A DNA stretch of 45,651 nt from Pelagophyceae sp. CCMP2097 (taxonomy: Eukaryota > Sar > Pelagophyceae): the NCBI GenBank assembly GCA_026770575.1, contig MU657177.1, forward strand, positions 268,446-314,096, in the 5' to 3' direction. Under the pieces are notes generated by a model. That model was not told the DNA's origin, made no database searches, and was given only the letters and a program-made list of their open reading frames with translations. This document shows, one piece after another, positions 17,909-29,081 of this stretch (the first letter of the stretch is position 1; each line of letters starts with the position of its first letter). The translations under genes were made by a program, and so were the position numbers.

Positions 17909-20900
17909 TCAGAGGTCGTCGGCCTTGCCGCCTTTGTGCACGAGCGCCGCGACGAGCGAGACGATGCCGCGCGGCAGCGTCCAGACGGGGAAGGCGACGA
18001 CGCGGAAGGGAAGTAGCAGCCTACGTGGCAAGGACGTTCTCCAAAGGGTACGCACAGAGGGTACGCCCGACTCGAGAAGGACCGAGCAAAGGGGCCTCAC
18101 GCGAAGACCGCGAGCGTGGTGACGAGCACCCAGAGCTTTTTCGCGGTGAAGAGGCCCATTCGCAGCAGGCACGCCGGCACTACGCAAAGCGCCACCTTGC
18201 CGAGGGCCAAAGGCGTGTGGACACCGATGACGACGCCGCGCTTGACGACCTTTTTCAGGATTTTGTAAACCGCCTTGCAAATGACGTAGCGCAAAAAGTA
18301 CGCTAAAAGCAGAGCCGCCGCCAGCACCAACACCGTCGCCGTCGCTGCCACGATTGCGGCCGCGGGCGCCGCCGCGGGGCAGCCCACGAGCTCGGCGAAG
18401 TGCTGCACCGCCGGCGTCGCGGCGAGGTCTTTGACGGCCTTGGCACAGAAGCGCTCGACGTCTTCCGCAGTCGGCAAACCCGCACGAATCGAGTCTGCCC
18501 GCGCCTTGGAATTCGCATGGAGCATCTTCCCCGCCTCGCCGAACTCGTTCCGCACCTTGCTGAGCGATTTCGAAGTGGAGGCCAAGACGCGCGCGACCGC
18601 CGGGTCGACGACAAGAGAGCGGCAAGATGCCACCTTGTCGGGCAGCTTGGTATATAAGGCGTCGTCCACCACCGCCTTGGCGACGGAGAAGCGCCCCGAT
18701 GCCGCTTCCAAAGCCTTGGTCGCGGCGTCGACCCACTTTTGCTCCAGCTCTGCAACCTTGACAGAGCACGCCTCCGCGTCGGTCAACGTTGCACAAGCGC
18801 ACACTTTCCCCGCCGAGTACGTCTCCACGGTCCACAACACAAACGCCGACTTGGCCACCGCCAAGTGCTGAAGAGCCTCATCAACGACTGGTCTGGTCCA
18901 GTCCACGGAGCCGACCGTCGCCTTGAAAGCTTGTGCCTTGACGCAGCAAAGGCCCTTCTTTGCGAGGTCCAAGGCGACCGCCGCCGCGGACTTGGCCGCA
19001 TCGACCTTGGAAGCGACGCCGTGGATGAGCGTCTGCTTGCAGTCGCTGAAAACGTTTGAAACGGCGCTCAAGACGTTCGAGACGTGCACCGCCAGAATCA
19101 AACCACCCGCGTCCCACAGCGGGGCGGCGTACTTGACGTTCATCGACTGCTGCGCGCATTTTAAAGCCGCTTGGGCCAGGTCGGCGCCGCACTGCACTTG
19201 GGCGGCGTCGGCGGCGAGCGTCACCGCCGCCGACTTGGAAGCGCAGCGGTGCGCTTCGGCGTCGTACGTCGCCTTCAGCGCCGCCGCCTTGTCGGACGCA
19301 GCTTTCACCGCCTCGTCCAGAGAGGCCTCCTTTTCGGCCCAAAGCGCCGTTTGGAGCGCGTCGGCGGCGGCCTTTTCCGTCTCAAAGACGCCGCGCAACT
19401 CTGCCAAGGGGGCCTCGCACGTCGTCGAGCACGAGCCGCCGAGCTGTGATCTCAGCGAATCGACTTGGAGCTGGAGCGGTGCGGTCATGGATTCGGCCTT
19501 TGCATTGATCGCCTTTTGCATATTGAGGACCTGATCTCGGAACTCGAGTGCGAGCTTTTTCGCCTCCGCCGTCGCCGCAAACTCGTACTCCTCCGCATCC
19601 GCGCGCGCCTGCGTCAGCTTGGAACGCAGCTTTTCGGCGACGTTGCGGCATTCGAGAGCTTGCGCCTCGGAGCTCGGCCCGCCGCCGGATGCCGTCAGGC
19701 GCGCATCGAGCTGCTTCTGCAGGTTGGCCACCTCGGCGCGCAGGTCAAACGTCTGCGACTCCGTCTTGGCGTTCATGGCCACCTTGGCCTAGAGCGGACG
19801 ATGAAAGCGTTGCAAAAGTGCATAAGTGCGCCGACTCGGAAAGATTCAGTTTACGACGACGGCCTTGAGCATCGCCTCCAAGTCCACTGAGACCGCTCAC
19901 GACTGCGTGCATCTCGCTCCGCTCGCGCACTGTCGAAACGGGGTTTGCCGCCAAGAAATGGCGCGGCCTTGAAACCCTCGAGATCTGTTCGCGGAATTCC
20001 CCAGCCAACTTCGTCGCCTCGTCCGTCGCCTCCTTCTCGTACTCTTCCGCGTCCGCGCGCGCCTGCGTCAGCTTGGCGCGGAGCTTGACAGCCACGTCGC
20101 GAGCCTCCAAGGCCTCTGCCTCGTAGCTCGGGCCGCCGCCGGAAGCCACCTTTGCCTCCAGCTGCTTCTGCAGGTTGGCCACTTCCGCGCGCAGGTCCGA
20201 CGTCGCGGACTCGGTCTTGGCGTTCATAACCACCTTGGCCTGCGAAGGAAACGATCAAACCGAGTTTTGATGATGAACGTTTTTGATGATCAAGACGCGC
20301 GGTGACTCGTCTTCAAATGAATTTGGTCTTGCGCGCATTGGCCAAGAGAGTCCAATCTCAAGGGCCGGTGCTATGTGCATCTCCGACTGGACTCGCCGCA
20401 ACACGCATCGAGCGACCGCTCACGACTGCCCAAACCGGGTTTGCCTCAAGGGCGCGACTTCTTTACCCTCTGAATTTGTTCGCGGAATTCACCGGCGAGC
20501 TTCGTCGCCTCGTCCGTCGCCTCCTTTTCGTATTCCTCGGCGTCGGCGCGCGCTTGAGTGAGCTTGGCGCGCAGCTTGAGGGCCGTAGCTTCCCACTCGC
20601 CGCCCCCGCTCGCGAGCGCAGAGTCGAGCTGCTTCCGCAGGTTCCCAACCTCGTCGCGCAGCTCCGCCGTCTGCGACTCGGTCTTGGCAGTCATGGCCTT
20701 TGCCGCCTACCACGAACGTACGGGCATCCTCCGGCTTTTGAAAACGACTTGCGGCTTTTGAAAACGAACTTTTTGCATTCCTCTCGTTTGCCCCCGCTCG
20801 CACTGAGAGCCCCCTCGCAGAAACCACGCGCTTGCCACGGCGCCGGTGGAGACGGCCTTGATCTGTTCGCGGAACTGTGTGGCCAAAGTCTTCGCTTCCG

Positions 20901-21617
20901 CGGTCGCGTCCTTCTCGTACTCCTCCGCGTCCGCCCGCGCCTGCGTCAGCTTGGCGCGCAGCGTGAGAGCAGTCGCCTGCACCGCCGCCACCTGCAAAGG
21001 CGAAGTCGTCGAGAAAAAAAACTCTTCGGCTCAAAACGTCGAGAAAAAGCGTCGTCTCTCACGCCCTCCGGCAAAACAACCAAGTCTCCGCACCTCTGCG
21101 CCGTGCGTCTCCGAAGCGTGGGCGAGGTCGGCCTCGAGGTCGTTTGCGCGGCGCTTGGATGCCTCGAGGGCCGACTTGGCCTCGACCTATCGACGATACA
21201 GTCTCGGACGGCACTCCGCCATACACAGCATCGGCACTCCACCGCGCTCCGCGTCGCAGGGCACGGTGCCGCGTCAGCCCCTCGCCTCGGAGGATACCCC
21301 TCGGTCGCTCGAAGCTCCGGGAGCCGCTGCCTCTGGAAGCTCTGGATCCCCGCGACGGGTTGCAAAACGCGACACGGGTTCGTGCGTTGAGCGCCGCAGT
21401 TTTGCGAGACGACTGCATCTCCGAAGACAGCGACGCCACCGTCTCCGCGAGCGAAGCCTCCAGCGCTGCGACCTAGCGAGACGCCATCGAGGCCCGTCAC
21501 ACATTCGTCACATTCGGCCGTCCCACATACCTGGCCGCGGAGCTTGTCCGCCTCTGCGCCGCCGTCGAGCGCATTGCAGGCCAGCGCGCCCGCTAAAATC
21601 AGCAGCAGGCGAGGCAT
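17909..21617 (-). CDS. Secretory coiled-coil membrane protein built by exon duplication
   Basis: Starts with a clear signal peptide (MPRLLLILAGALACNA) in exon 1 (21617-21531). Exon 2 begins at 21472 (VAALEASLAETVASLSS), but its 3' end near 21380 is unresolved. Further exons are 21186-21094, 20991-20854, 20706-20467, 20239-19976, 19788-18101 and 18020-17909. Exons 4-7 each encode one copy of a coiled-coil unit, LRAKLTQARADAEEYEKEAT followed by FREQI, with most copies preceded by MNAKTES and LRAEVANLQKQL. Exon 7 continues through a long Ala/Lys-rich domain with scattered Cys, then a transmembrane helix near AAAIVAATATVLVLAAALLL. Further hydrophobic segments lie in the C-terminal part, and the protein ends KGGKADDL. 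Length is about 900 aa. Unit exons are phase 0 on both sides, which permits duplication without a frameshift. The function is unknown; topology suggests a lumenal rod tethered to the endomembrane. Confidence 0.7.
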
Positions 21618-22206
21618 GGCGCACGCGCGGGAGGGCACACCCGGTCCGTCACGTTTCCTAATCGCCACGGCGGTTCTCTAAAGGCATCTCCTATCGCGAA
21701 GTTTTTCGGACACGTGTCGGAAGGACCCTATCTGAGAGACCCAGCGTGGCCGCGTGCCGTCCGGGCGCCTCTAAGATCGTGCCATTTTTACTATTGAAGT
21801 CGCTGGAACGTGTCCGACGACGGCGGTCGAGGAGGCGACCGAGAGGGACGGGGCGTCCCGATGTGCGCTGGAGCGCCACCCCGCTCTGGGTCGTGTCGAG
21901 GAAGCCGGTGCCGCCGCCGCGCCGCCGTACCGGGAAAGACAGGCCCGTGTCCCGGCACGGACATGAGCATGGCGCAGCAGCGCGCGTAACGCCGGAGTCC
22001 GTGCCACGCTGGTTGGTCGCGCGGAGCGGCTGCTCGCGGCCTCGTGGCGTGAGCCGCAGCGCGTCCGGGAGCCGATAAGCGCCATCTGCGCGTGGAACGC
22101 GGATGGCCTCGTCGCGCGCGTTCAGGTGGAACCGGCACCGCGCGCGAGAGGAGTCGAGTGGTCGAGTCGGTGTTGGTTGGATTTCAAGGCCTTTTGGTGT
22201 TGGATT
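21618..22206. other. Intergenic stretch, no gene seen
   Basis: Holds the upstream region of the coiled-coil gene and the 3' end region of the HA-repeat gene. Open frames on both strands are low-complexity Arg/Pro/Ser sequence. Confidence 0.4.
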
Positions 22207-23319
22207 TCAAGCCCAGGCGAATCCGACGGAATCGAGCCTCTCCACGCGGTCCGGGCTGAGGTCGCCGGCCCGGTGCGCGCGTCGCTGGGCCAAGGCCCAG
22301 CGCCCGAGCTTGGTGCCGTCGGCGGCCACGAAGCTGGCCGGCACGGTGCAGCTGCCGTGCTCGGCGTGGTAATCTCGCAGCAGCTCACAGTTGGCGCCCC
22401 AGAGGTCGGCGAGCACCGACCAGACGAAGCCGACGGCCTCTAAACGCTCGAAGCGTTCGGGGCTCATGTCGCCCGCGTTGCGCGCTTGACGCTGCGCGTG
22501 GACCCACGACCCGAGCTTGATGCCGTTGGAGGTGACGAAGGCGTCCGGCACGGCGCAGCCGCCGTTTGCGGCGAGGTAGGCGAGGAGGAGTTCGAAGTGC
22601 GCGTCCCAAAGGTCGCCACGGACCGACCACACAAATCCGACACCTTGTAAACGCGCGATACGGTCCTGGCTCATTTCGCCCACGTTGCGCGCCTGCCTTT
22701 GGGTGTGGACCCAAGTCCCGAGCTTGGTGCCGTTGGCGGTGACGAAGGCGTCTGGGACGGCGCAGTTGCCGTGCGCGGCGTGGTACCCTTTCAACAGCTC
22801 AAAGTTGGCGTCCCAGCTGTTTGCGTGTAAAGTCCAGACAAACGACAAGGCCTCGAGCTTGTCGAGCCTCACCGGCCTCATCTTGCCCGTCTTTCGGGCT
22901 TGCCTCTGCGTGTCGACCCATTCACCCAGTTTCGTACCATCCGCCGTGACGTAGTCCGACGGGACCACGACGTCGCCGAACTTCTCGTGGTACGCCTTCA
23001 AGTGAGCGTAGTTTGCGTCCCAGGCTGCGAAGACTCTCCAGACGAACGAGACGGCGTCGAGGCTGCGGACGCGCTCCGGGCTCAGCTTGGCCGCTTTATA
23101 GGCCTGCCTTTGCGAGGCCACCCAGTGCCCCAGATTCGCGCCGTCGGCGGCCGCAAAGTGCTGCGGCACGCGGCAGTCGCCTTCTGCCTTTCGGTATGCG
23201 GCGAGGCGCTGGTAATTGGCGTCCCAGCCACCCGTTGAAAGATACGTCGAGAGGTGCCGCTGCGGCGCCGCCGCAACGACCGGCGTCGCGAGCCGCCGGG
23301 CGCCGAGGCTGCGTCGCAT
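22207..23319 (-). CDS. Protein of five helicase-associated (HA) domains
   Basis: A single 370-codon exon. After an N-terminal Arg-rich presequence (MRRSLGARRLATPVV), probably organellar, come five tandem repeats of about 68 residues. Each follows the HA pattern: WDANYxxLxxYxxxxGxxxVP, then a FVTANGTKLGTWVHTQRQAR type strand, then a helix ending LxxVGFVW. HA domains flank some helicases and also occur as free arrays in algae, where they are thought to bind nucleic acid. No helicase core is present in this window. Repeats 3 to 5 are closest to each other, which suggests later duplication. The gene is divergent from the pseudouridine synthase gene, 185 bp away. Confidence 0.85.
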   Translation of the reverse strand: MRRSLGARRLATPVVAAAPQRHLSTYLSTGGWDANYQRLAAYRKAEGDCRVPQHFAAADGANLGHWVASQRQAYKAAKLSPERVRSLDAVSFVWRVFAAWDANYAHLKAYHEKFGDVVVPSDYVTADGTKLGEWVDTQRQARKTGKMRPVRLDKLEALSFVWTLHANSWDANFELLKGYHAAHGNCAVPDAFVTANGTKLGTWVHTQRQARNVGEMSQDRIARLQGVGFVWSVRGDLWDAHFELLLAYLAANGGCAVPDAFVTSNGIKLGSWVHAQRQARNAGDMSPERFERLEAVGFVWSVLADLWGANCELLRDYHAEHGSCTVPASFVAADGTKLGRWALAQRRAHRAGDLSPDRVERLDSVGFAWA

Positions 23320-23504
23320 AGCGGCGCGCGGCCCGTCGAAGAGGTTCCGAGCGGCGCAAGGTCCCGAGCGGCGCTATAGCGCTTCGCACGGGCAAAGATC
23401 CGGATCACCGACCGTGACTCGAGGCACAACCAACGCTTCGCCGATTTCAGCGACCTTTCCTGTTTTGTGTTTGCGGGACGCGTCGCCCGGGCGTCGGTGG
23501 CGCC
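23320..23504. promoter_or_regulatory. Short divergent promoter region
   Basis: 185 bp between two head-to-head start codons. No specific element was recognised. The role is inferred from orientation. Confidence 0.4.
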
Positions 23505-25455
23505 ATGGTCGTCTACTCGTTTGTGGAGACAGCGGAGATGCGCGTGCGGCGCTGCGAGCCGTATTTGTTTGTTTATACGACGAGGTGCAAAGCGAGATGG
23601 ATCGGCCGAGAAGCGCTTGAGGTGATTTCTGTTATAAACCAAGCCAAGACGCGCTGAGACCAGGGCCCGAGACGGTCCTCGATTCTGCCCTGGACGGTCC
23701 AATGCGGTCGCACACGGCCCTAGACGGCCCTAGACGGCCCTAGATGGCCCTCGACGGTCCTAGATGGCCCTAGACAGTCCTCTGGTCCTCGACGGTCCTC
23801 GACGGTCCTCGACGGTCCTCGACGGACCCGAGGCAGTCCCAGAGGGTCCTAGACGGACCCTAGCCAGCCGTGCGCGGCCCTCGACGGCCATCGACGGTCC
23901 CTGTGCGCCCCCTGCGGCTGACGCCCCACGCCAGGTCTTCGTGACGGAGTTCGGCATGAACCCGCCCGAGTACTACGAGGCTGCGTTGACCGACGGCCGC
24001 ATCACGATCAACAAGCGCCTCGTCGGGTGTTCGCACGTCTTCAGAAACGGCGACGTCGTCGACCACCGCGCGCACCGGTGCGCACCTGAGCAGTGAACAT
24101 GCCAGAGTGTCAGATCCTCTCACGGGATCCTTCCAGCAACAGGCACGAGCCTCCGGTGGACGCGGGCCCGATTGCTATAGTGGCCAACGACGCCCACGTC
24201 TTGGCGCTGGACAAGCCCGCTTCCATGCCCATGCACCCCTGCGGCGCCTACCACCACAACTCGCTCACGGGCATCCTGGCAGAAGACTTTTCCGAGAATG
24301 GGTTCCGCGCCGCGCGAGGTCAGTCGTTGGACGCTCTGTGAACCTGTCGGCCTGAATCTCTGTCCGGAGTGCTCCGGGCCTCTGAGAGCGTCGTAGGCTG
24401 CACTGTTGTCTTCGACGAAACTTCGAAGACCACCGCAGCGGAGCTCAAGATGGTCCACCGCCTCGACCGCCTGACGTCCGGCCTCGTCCTCTTCGCCAAA
24501 TCACAAGAAGTCGCTCGAGACCTCTGCGAGCGCATCCGCGACGGCGGCGCGCGCAAGACGTACCTGGCCCGCGTCCTCGGAAACTTTCCGCACAATGCCC
24601 CAAAGCATTTGCAAGACACTTGCGCCGTCGAAAAAGACGAACTCCAGCGGAAGAAGAAGCTCAAGGCGGGCGAGGACAGCCGCGCCGCCGCGGTACGACC
24701 TTTCGGACCCCTGCGAGTGGCGCAGATGACCCTCGGATAGGCGGCTCGCTTGAACGACAACGTATGGCGCATCCTCCCTTGTGGCTCCGTCGAGGTGAGC
24801 TGCGCCATCGCGTGCGAGTCGCACAAGAACGGCGTCTACGCGACGAGGCCCTTGGCCGAGGATCCTACGGCCAAGCCTTGCGTGACTCGCATGCGCTTGC
24901 TGCGAAGACTCGAGGACGGTACTTCCATCGTCGAGTGCACGCCTCTCACGGGCCGCACGCACCAGATCCGGCTGCACCTCCTTTGGATGGGCCATGCCAT
25001 TGCAAACGACGGGTGCTACGGCGGGGACAGGATCACAAACTTCCCAAAAGGTATTGCTCCTGCAACGACCGAATCCAGCCACGCCGCCGAGGACGCACCG
25101 CGCCTCCCCGGCGAGGGCGACGACGCTCTGGTGCGGCGCAAGTGCACACGATGCCGCGCGCAGCTGGACGCGGCAGGGGACGGCGCGGACCACTCGAGGT
25201 GTATCTGGCTACACGTCCGCAGCCGCGCCCGGCAAACCCGGCATCATGGGACGACGCGAGCGGCACCCTCCGGGGGGAGACCGTGGCGACGCGGCGCTCT
25301 GGAGCGCGTGCGGTGCCGCGACGCCGAGACGGTAGGCGCTTCGATACGCTGCAGTCGACGGCAGTTGGTCCTACGAGACCGAGCTGCCCAAGTGGGCCAC
25401 CGCGCCCGCGGCCGCGGCGCCGCAGGCAAAGCCGAGTTCGTGCGCCTTGTGCTAA
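23505..25455 (+). CDS. RluA-family pseudouridine synthase (RPUSD-like)
   Basis: Isomerises uridine to pseudouridine in RNA. Six exons, 23505-23621, 23935-24077, 24143-24318, 24397-24692, 24741-25214 and 25336-25455, give 441 aa in one frame. Splicing restores REALE+[22 protein letters not shown]+HEPPVDAGP and IWLH+[18 protein letters not shown], all typical of the RPUSD2-type family. Exon 2 is an S4-like segment ([11 protein letters not shown] ... NGDVV). The catalytic motif is [10 protein letters not shown] with its Asp, followed by the family motif [16 protein letters not shown] pair near residue 370 resembles the C-terminal Cys pair of relatives. The first intron holds a minisatellite. Donors are GTGATT, GTGCGC, GTCAGT, GTACGA and GTCCGC, several of them off-consensus. 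Confidence 0.88.
23673..23910. repeat. Minisatellite, about 10-bp unit, inside intron 1
   Basis: Roughly twenty degenerate copies of a 10-bp unit, CTCGACGGTC or CTAGACGGCC, run across most of intron 1 of the pseudouridine synthase. The most regular block is four units near 23787-23826. Copy number is likely variable between strains. Confidence 0.85.
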
Positions 25456-26176
25456 GAAACCCAAACGCGCATGCGCGCGTGCGGAGCCGGTCCGGGAAAA
25501 AAAAGCGGCCGCGCCGTTACTGATGCCAGTCTGTATTTGCTGTGACCGAGAACGGTTTGCATTCTAGTGCAATTGGCTTTGGAGGCTTGAGGGCCATCCG
25601 TCAATTTTTAAAATTTAAAATACAAGATTATGGACCGACTTCAGACGTCGCGCTTACCGGGCCGGGGCCTCCCGAAAGGCGCGAGCAGACGAGACCGCGC
25701 GACGACGGCGAGCTTTCCGACGAGTTCGCCCGCACTGGCAGGAGAGGGCCGGGGTGACTCGCGGTGGGCAGGGAAAGCGCAGGGAGCAGAGAAACGGGAG
25801 AGCGCAAAGAGAAACGGCGGGCGGTGTCAGTCATCTAGCAGTGCCGGCCGTTTGGCCGCTGGACGAATGGCCCCTGTCGGAAGACGTCGGCCTGCTGGCG
25901 CGCTTCGTATTTAGCGATAACCTCATGGGCCGGGGAAGCTTAAGCGTGCCGTGGACGAGCAGGCGTGGACGAGCAGAGGCAGACAAAGAGCCACAGAGAT
26001 CGAACAGTTTCCTAGGGCAAGGGACGCCGCGCCTTTCCAGGTCTTTTTTGTTGGTCGAATCACGCTCCGGGCATCGGGTGCGCCGGGGGAACAAAATGAC
26101 ATGTCATTAGACTCAGACGCTTACGACCGGGGCGCCCTTTGGGCGCCGCGGGCGCGTCTGCAAAATCGCGGAGAAG
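25456..26176. other. Convergent intergenic region, no firm gene
   Basis: Lies between two convergent genes. A plus-strand frame (25754-26110) contains a protein-like stretch (WPLDEWPLSEDVGLLARFVF) but no start or domain I trust. A short direct repeat, GTGGACGAGCAG, occurs twice near 25951-25974. An AT-rich tract lies at 25600-25630. Confidence 0.4.
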
Positions 26177-28767
26177 CTAGTTGTCGATCATCTCCTCGAG
26201 CTCGTTCCACTCGGCGTACTTGGCGTCAATCGACTTCTGCAGGGCCTCGCGCTGCACGAAGATGGCCTACGGGTGAATGCCTCCGGCAGAGAGCGCGGGC
26301 GAGGAGATTTCGCGAGCGCCCCCGAGCCAAAAGGCGGATGCGTATCCCGCCACAAAGACAAAGACAAAGACGGACCTGCGCCTTTGTGGCGTCGGAGGCG
26401 GCGGCCTCGAAGTCGAGCTCAAAGGCGGCGATCTTCGCCTCATCAGATTCAATCTGCGCCGACAGTTTCTCGATTTGCTTGGGCGCGTTGTTGCGCTTCT
26501 TGCGGTCCGCGTCGCTGACCTTGCCCTTCTTGCCGCCCTTGGCGCCGCCCTTGGCCGCCTTGGCGTCGGCCTTGTCCGCCTTTGCATTGGCCTTGTCCGC
26601 CGACTTTGCGGCAGCCTCGTTGGAGTCGATCAACTCCAAATATTGCGTCATGGACCCCGCGAACGTCGAGACGAAGCCGTCGCCCGGCAAGACCAAGAGC
26701 TCGTCGCACGTCGCGTCGATCAAGGCGCGGTCGTGGGAGACTAAGAGCAAGGCGCCGTCGTGCGACTCGACTAAAAAGCGCTCCAGAGCTTGTAGAGCCC
26801 CCAAGTCCAAGTCGTTGGAGGGCTCGTCCAAGATCAAAAGATTCGGCTTGGCCTCCAGCACGGCCATGAGCTGCAGCCGCCGGCGCTCGCCGCCGGAGAG
26901 GTTGGAGATGGGGGCGTGCCACGCCGCCGAATCCTCAAATTGGTACCTCTTCAAGAGCTCTACGGCCCCGGCAAAGCGGTCCGTCTCGCTATACGTCGAC
27001 TCGTCGCGCCGCGAGAGGACGTTTAAAGCGGCGTCTAAGGGCGACGATTCCAGAGTCTGGGGCGGGTTTTGCGAGTAGTAGCCGACGCGCATCGACGGCG
27101 CCAGACGCATGGCAGAATCTCCCTGTTCGGCCATCAACCGGGCGTGCATGACCAAAAGCTCCTCCGTCTCCTCGACACTCGCGCCGACGAGGCGCTTCTC
27201 CGCGGCGGCGGCGGCGACGATGGCCCGAACAAGCGTCGACTTGCCTAAGAGGGTTGTTGGTTCCGGTTGTTGGTTCCGAGTTGAGCGAGGTCACCTCGAC
27301 TGCGGTCCCCGCAGACCCCGCCGACGCACCCGCGCCGTTGGCGCCGACGACGGCGAGGCGGTCCGTGTGGCCGAATTCTCTGGAAAAGTCTTCAAAGATG
27401 AGCCGACCGTCCGGCGCCGTGGCGCAGAGACCGTCAATCGTGAGGATCGTGCGCTTCCTCTTCTCGCCCGATTTCGTCGTCGACGCCTTCGAGTCCTTTT
27501 CATCGCCGAGAGCCAAAGAGCCGCGCCCTGCGGCCTTGCCCGCCTTGACGTCCTCGATGAGAGTCTCGACGCGCGTGATCCGCTCAGTCGATTTCGTCTG
27601 CCGCGCTTTCGCCCCGCGCTGCAGCCATGCCATCTCCGTGCGCAGCTTGACGCGTTGCGACTGCGAAGCGGAGGCCTTGTCCGCTAACCTTTTAGCTTTT
27701 CCGTTCATGTACGCGGCCACCAGAGACTGCTCCGCAGACTCGCCCCGGTCCTCAATCGCAGAAGCGTCCGCCTCGGACAGCTGTTCGCGGCGGTGCCTGT
27801 TTGAAGCGTTGGGGTTTCGACCGCACGAGCGACAAAGCACGCACTCGTAGATGAAGCCTTGGTCGATCTCGACCACACCCTTTGCGACATTTTCGGTGAA
27901 CTGCCGGTCGTGGGACACAAACACCACACAAGTCGAAGCCAAAGTGTCGGAGCACAGGTACTCTTCGAGCCAGCGCACGGCCCACAAGTCGAGGTGGTTC
28001 GTCGGCTCGTCGAGGATGATCACGTCGCCCTTTTCCAGCAAAGCCCTCGCTAAAGAGACGCGCTTCCGCTCGCCGCCAGAAAGACCGCGGACGGTCCGCT
28101 TCTCCAGATGGCCAATGTTCAGCTTCTCCGCCGCGACTGCCAGAGCGGCTTCGACGGACCAGCCGTCGTCTACGTCCATTTTTTCGGCCGCTCTTTCGAA
28201 ACGTAATGCTGCAGCAGCGTCCGAAGGCGCCAGTTCATACGCCAAGGAAGCGGCGTCGTACTCGCGCGCCGCCGTGACGCCCGGCGCGTCGCCGCTCAAG
28301 AGGACGGTGCGGACCAAAGAGTCGGCGTCCTCCTCGTCCACTAAAGGCTCTTGCTCGACGTGCGCGATGCGAAGCCCTTTCCGCAGCTGCACCGTCCCAT
28401 CATCTAAAGTCTCCATGCCGCTGAGAATCTTCAGTAGAGTCGACTTGCCGCAGCCGTTGTGGCCGACGACGGCCACGCGGTCGCCCGAGTGCAGCGTGAG
28501 GGACGCGCCGTCGAGGACCTTGCGCACGCCTACACCGCTAAAGGGTCACCGCGTCGAGGGCAGAGACCGCCGCCCCTCTCTTCCTCGCAGGAGTTCTTCG
28601 CGGGCGTCTTCGCATTCCGCCTCGGCCGGCCTCGAGGACGCTGGGTTGCGGGTACCGTTGTGAGTCTTGGAGAGGTTTTCACACCAGACCACCGGCATGC
28701 GCGTCGACTGAGAAAGCCCGTCAACCGCCACGGCGCAAACCGCGAAAATGCGCAAAGCGTAGCCCAT
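26177..28767 (-). CDS. Uup-like ABC-F ATPase
   Basis: Soluble twin-ATPase of the ABC-F family, which acts on ribosomes rather than membranes. Five exons, 28767-28656, 28529-27845, 27796-27330, 27244-26376 and 26266-26177, give 740 aa. First cassette: GHNGCGKST, LSGGERKR and DVIILDEPTNHLDL. Second cassette: its Walker A is split by an intron (GANGAG plus KSTL), then LSGGERRR and LLILDEPSNDLDL. The C-terminus is a Lys-rich linker and a coiled coil, its last part (EALQKSIDAKYAEWNELEEM) supplied by the final exon, as in Uup. A hydrophobic lead (MGYALRIFAVCAVAVDG) precedes MPVVWCENLSKTHNG, so organelle import is possible and plastid ABC-F proteins are known. An in-frame Met inside that lead could give a cytosolic form. 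Donors are GTACCC, GTGCGT, GTGCGT and GTCCGT. Confidence 0.9.
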
Positions 28768-29081
28768 GCCCGCCGCCGCAACTCACAAAGGGGACTGAGG
28801 TGGAAGGCACTTGGCGATAGCACACACAAGAGGGCTCGCTAAAGCAGAGCGCTTTTTTCGCCGCACGGCATCGCACGCGCGCGCGCTCGGCCGTCGGTGG
28901 CGCTTTGGGCCGGCCCCGTTCCGCCGGCGCCATGGAGCCGGCGTTTGGATGGCAGACGAAACAGACTGGTGGCGCGTGGCGGCGTCTGCCATCGAGGGCT
29001 TCTCGGAGAGAGGTTTCCTCGCGGAGAAAAGGGCCCGTGGGGGCCTCTCGAGGAACCTCGGAGAGGGTCATTCCCGGGGAG
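28768..29081. promoter_or_regulatory. Divergent region with short GAGAGG-type repeats
   Basis: Upstream of both the ABC-F gene and the TFIIE-beta gene. From about 29000 to 29130 there are several imperfect copies of a CTCGGAGAG motif on both strands. No gene recognised. The exact 5' end of the TFIIE-beta gene may fall inside it. Confidence 0.35.

Noticed and set aside
17909..18835. A 308-codon minus-strand frame overlapping the end of the coiled-coil gene
   Set aside because: Only its last 36 codons are real (final exon, 18020-17909). The rest is a frame-shifted shadow of exon 7.
25630..26110. Two overlapping plus-strand frames between convergent genes
   Set aside because: Arg/Ser/Gly-rich products without a reliable start or recognisable domain; one short protein-like stretch is not enough to call a gene.
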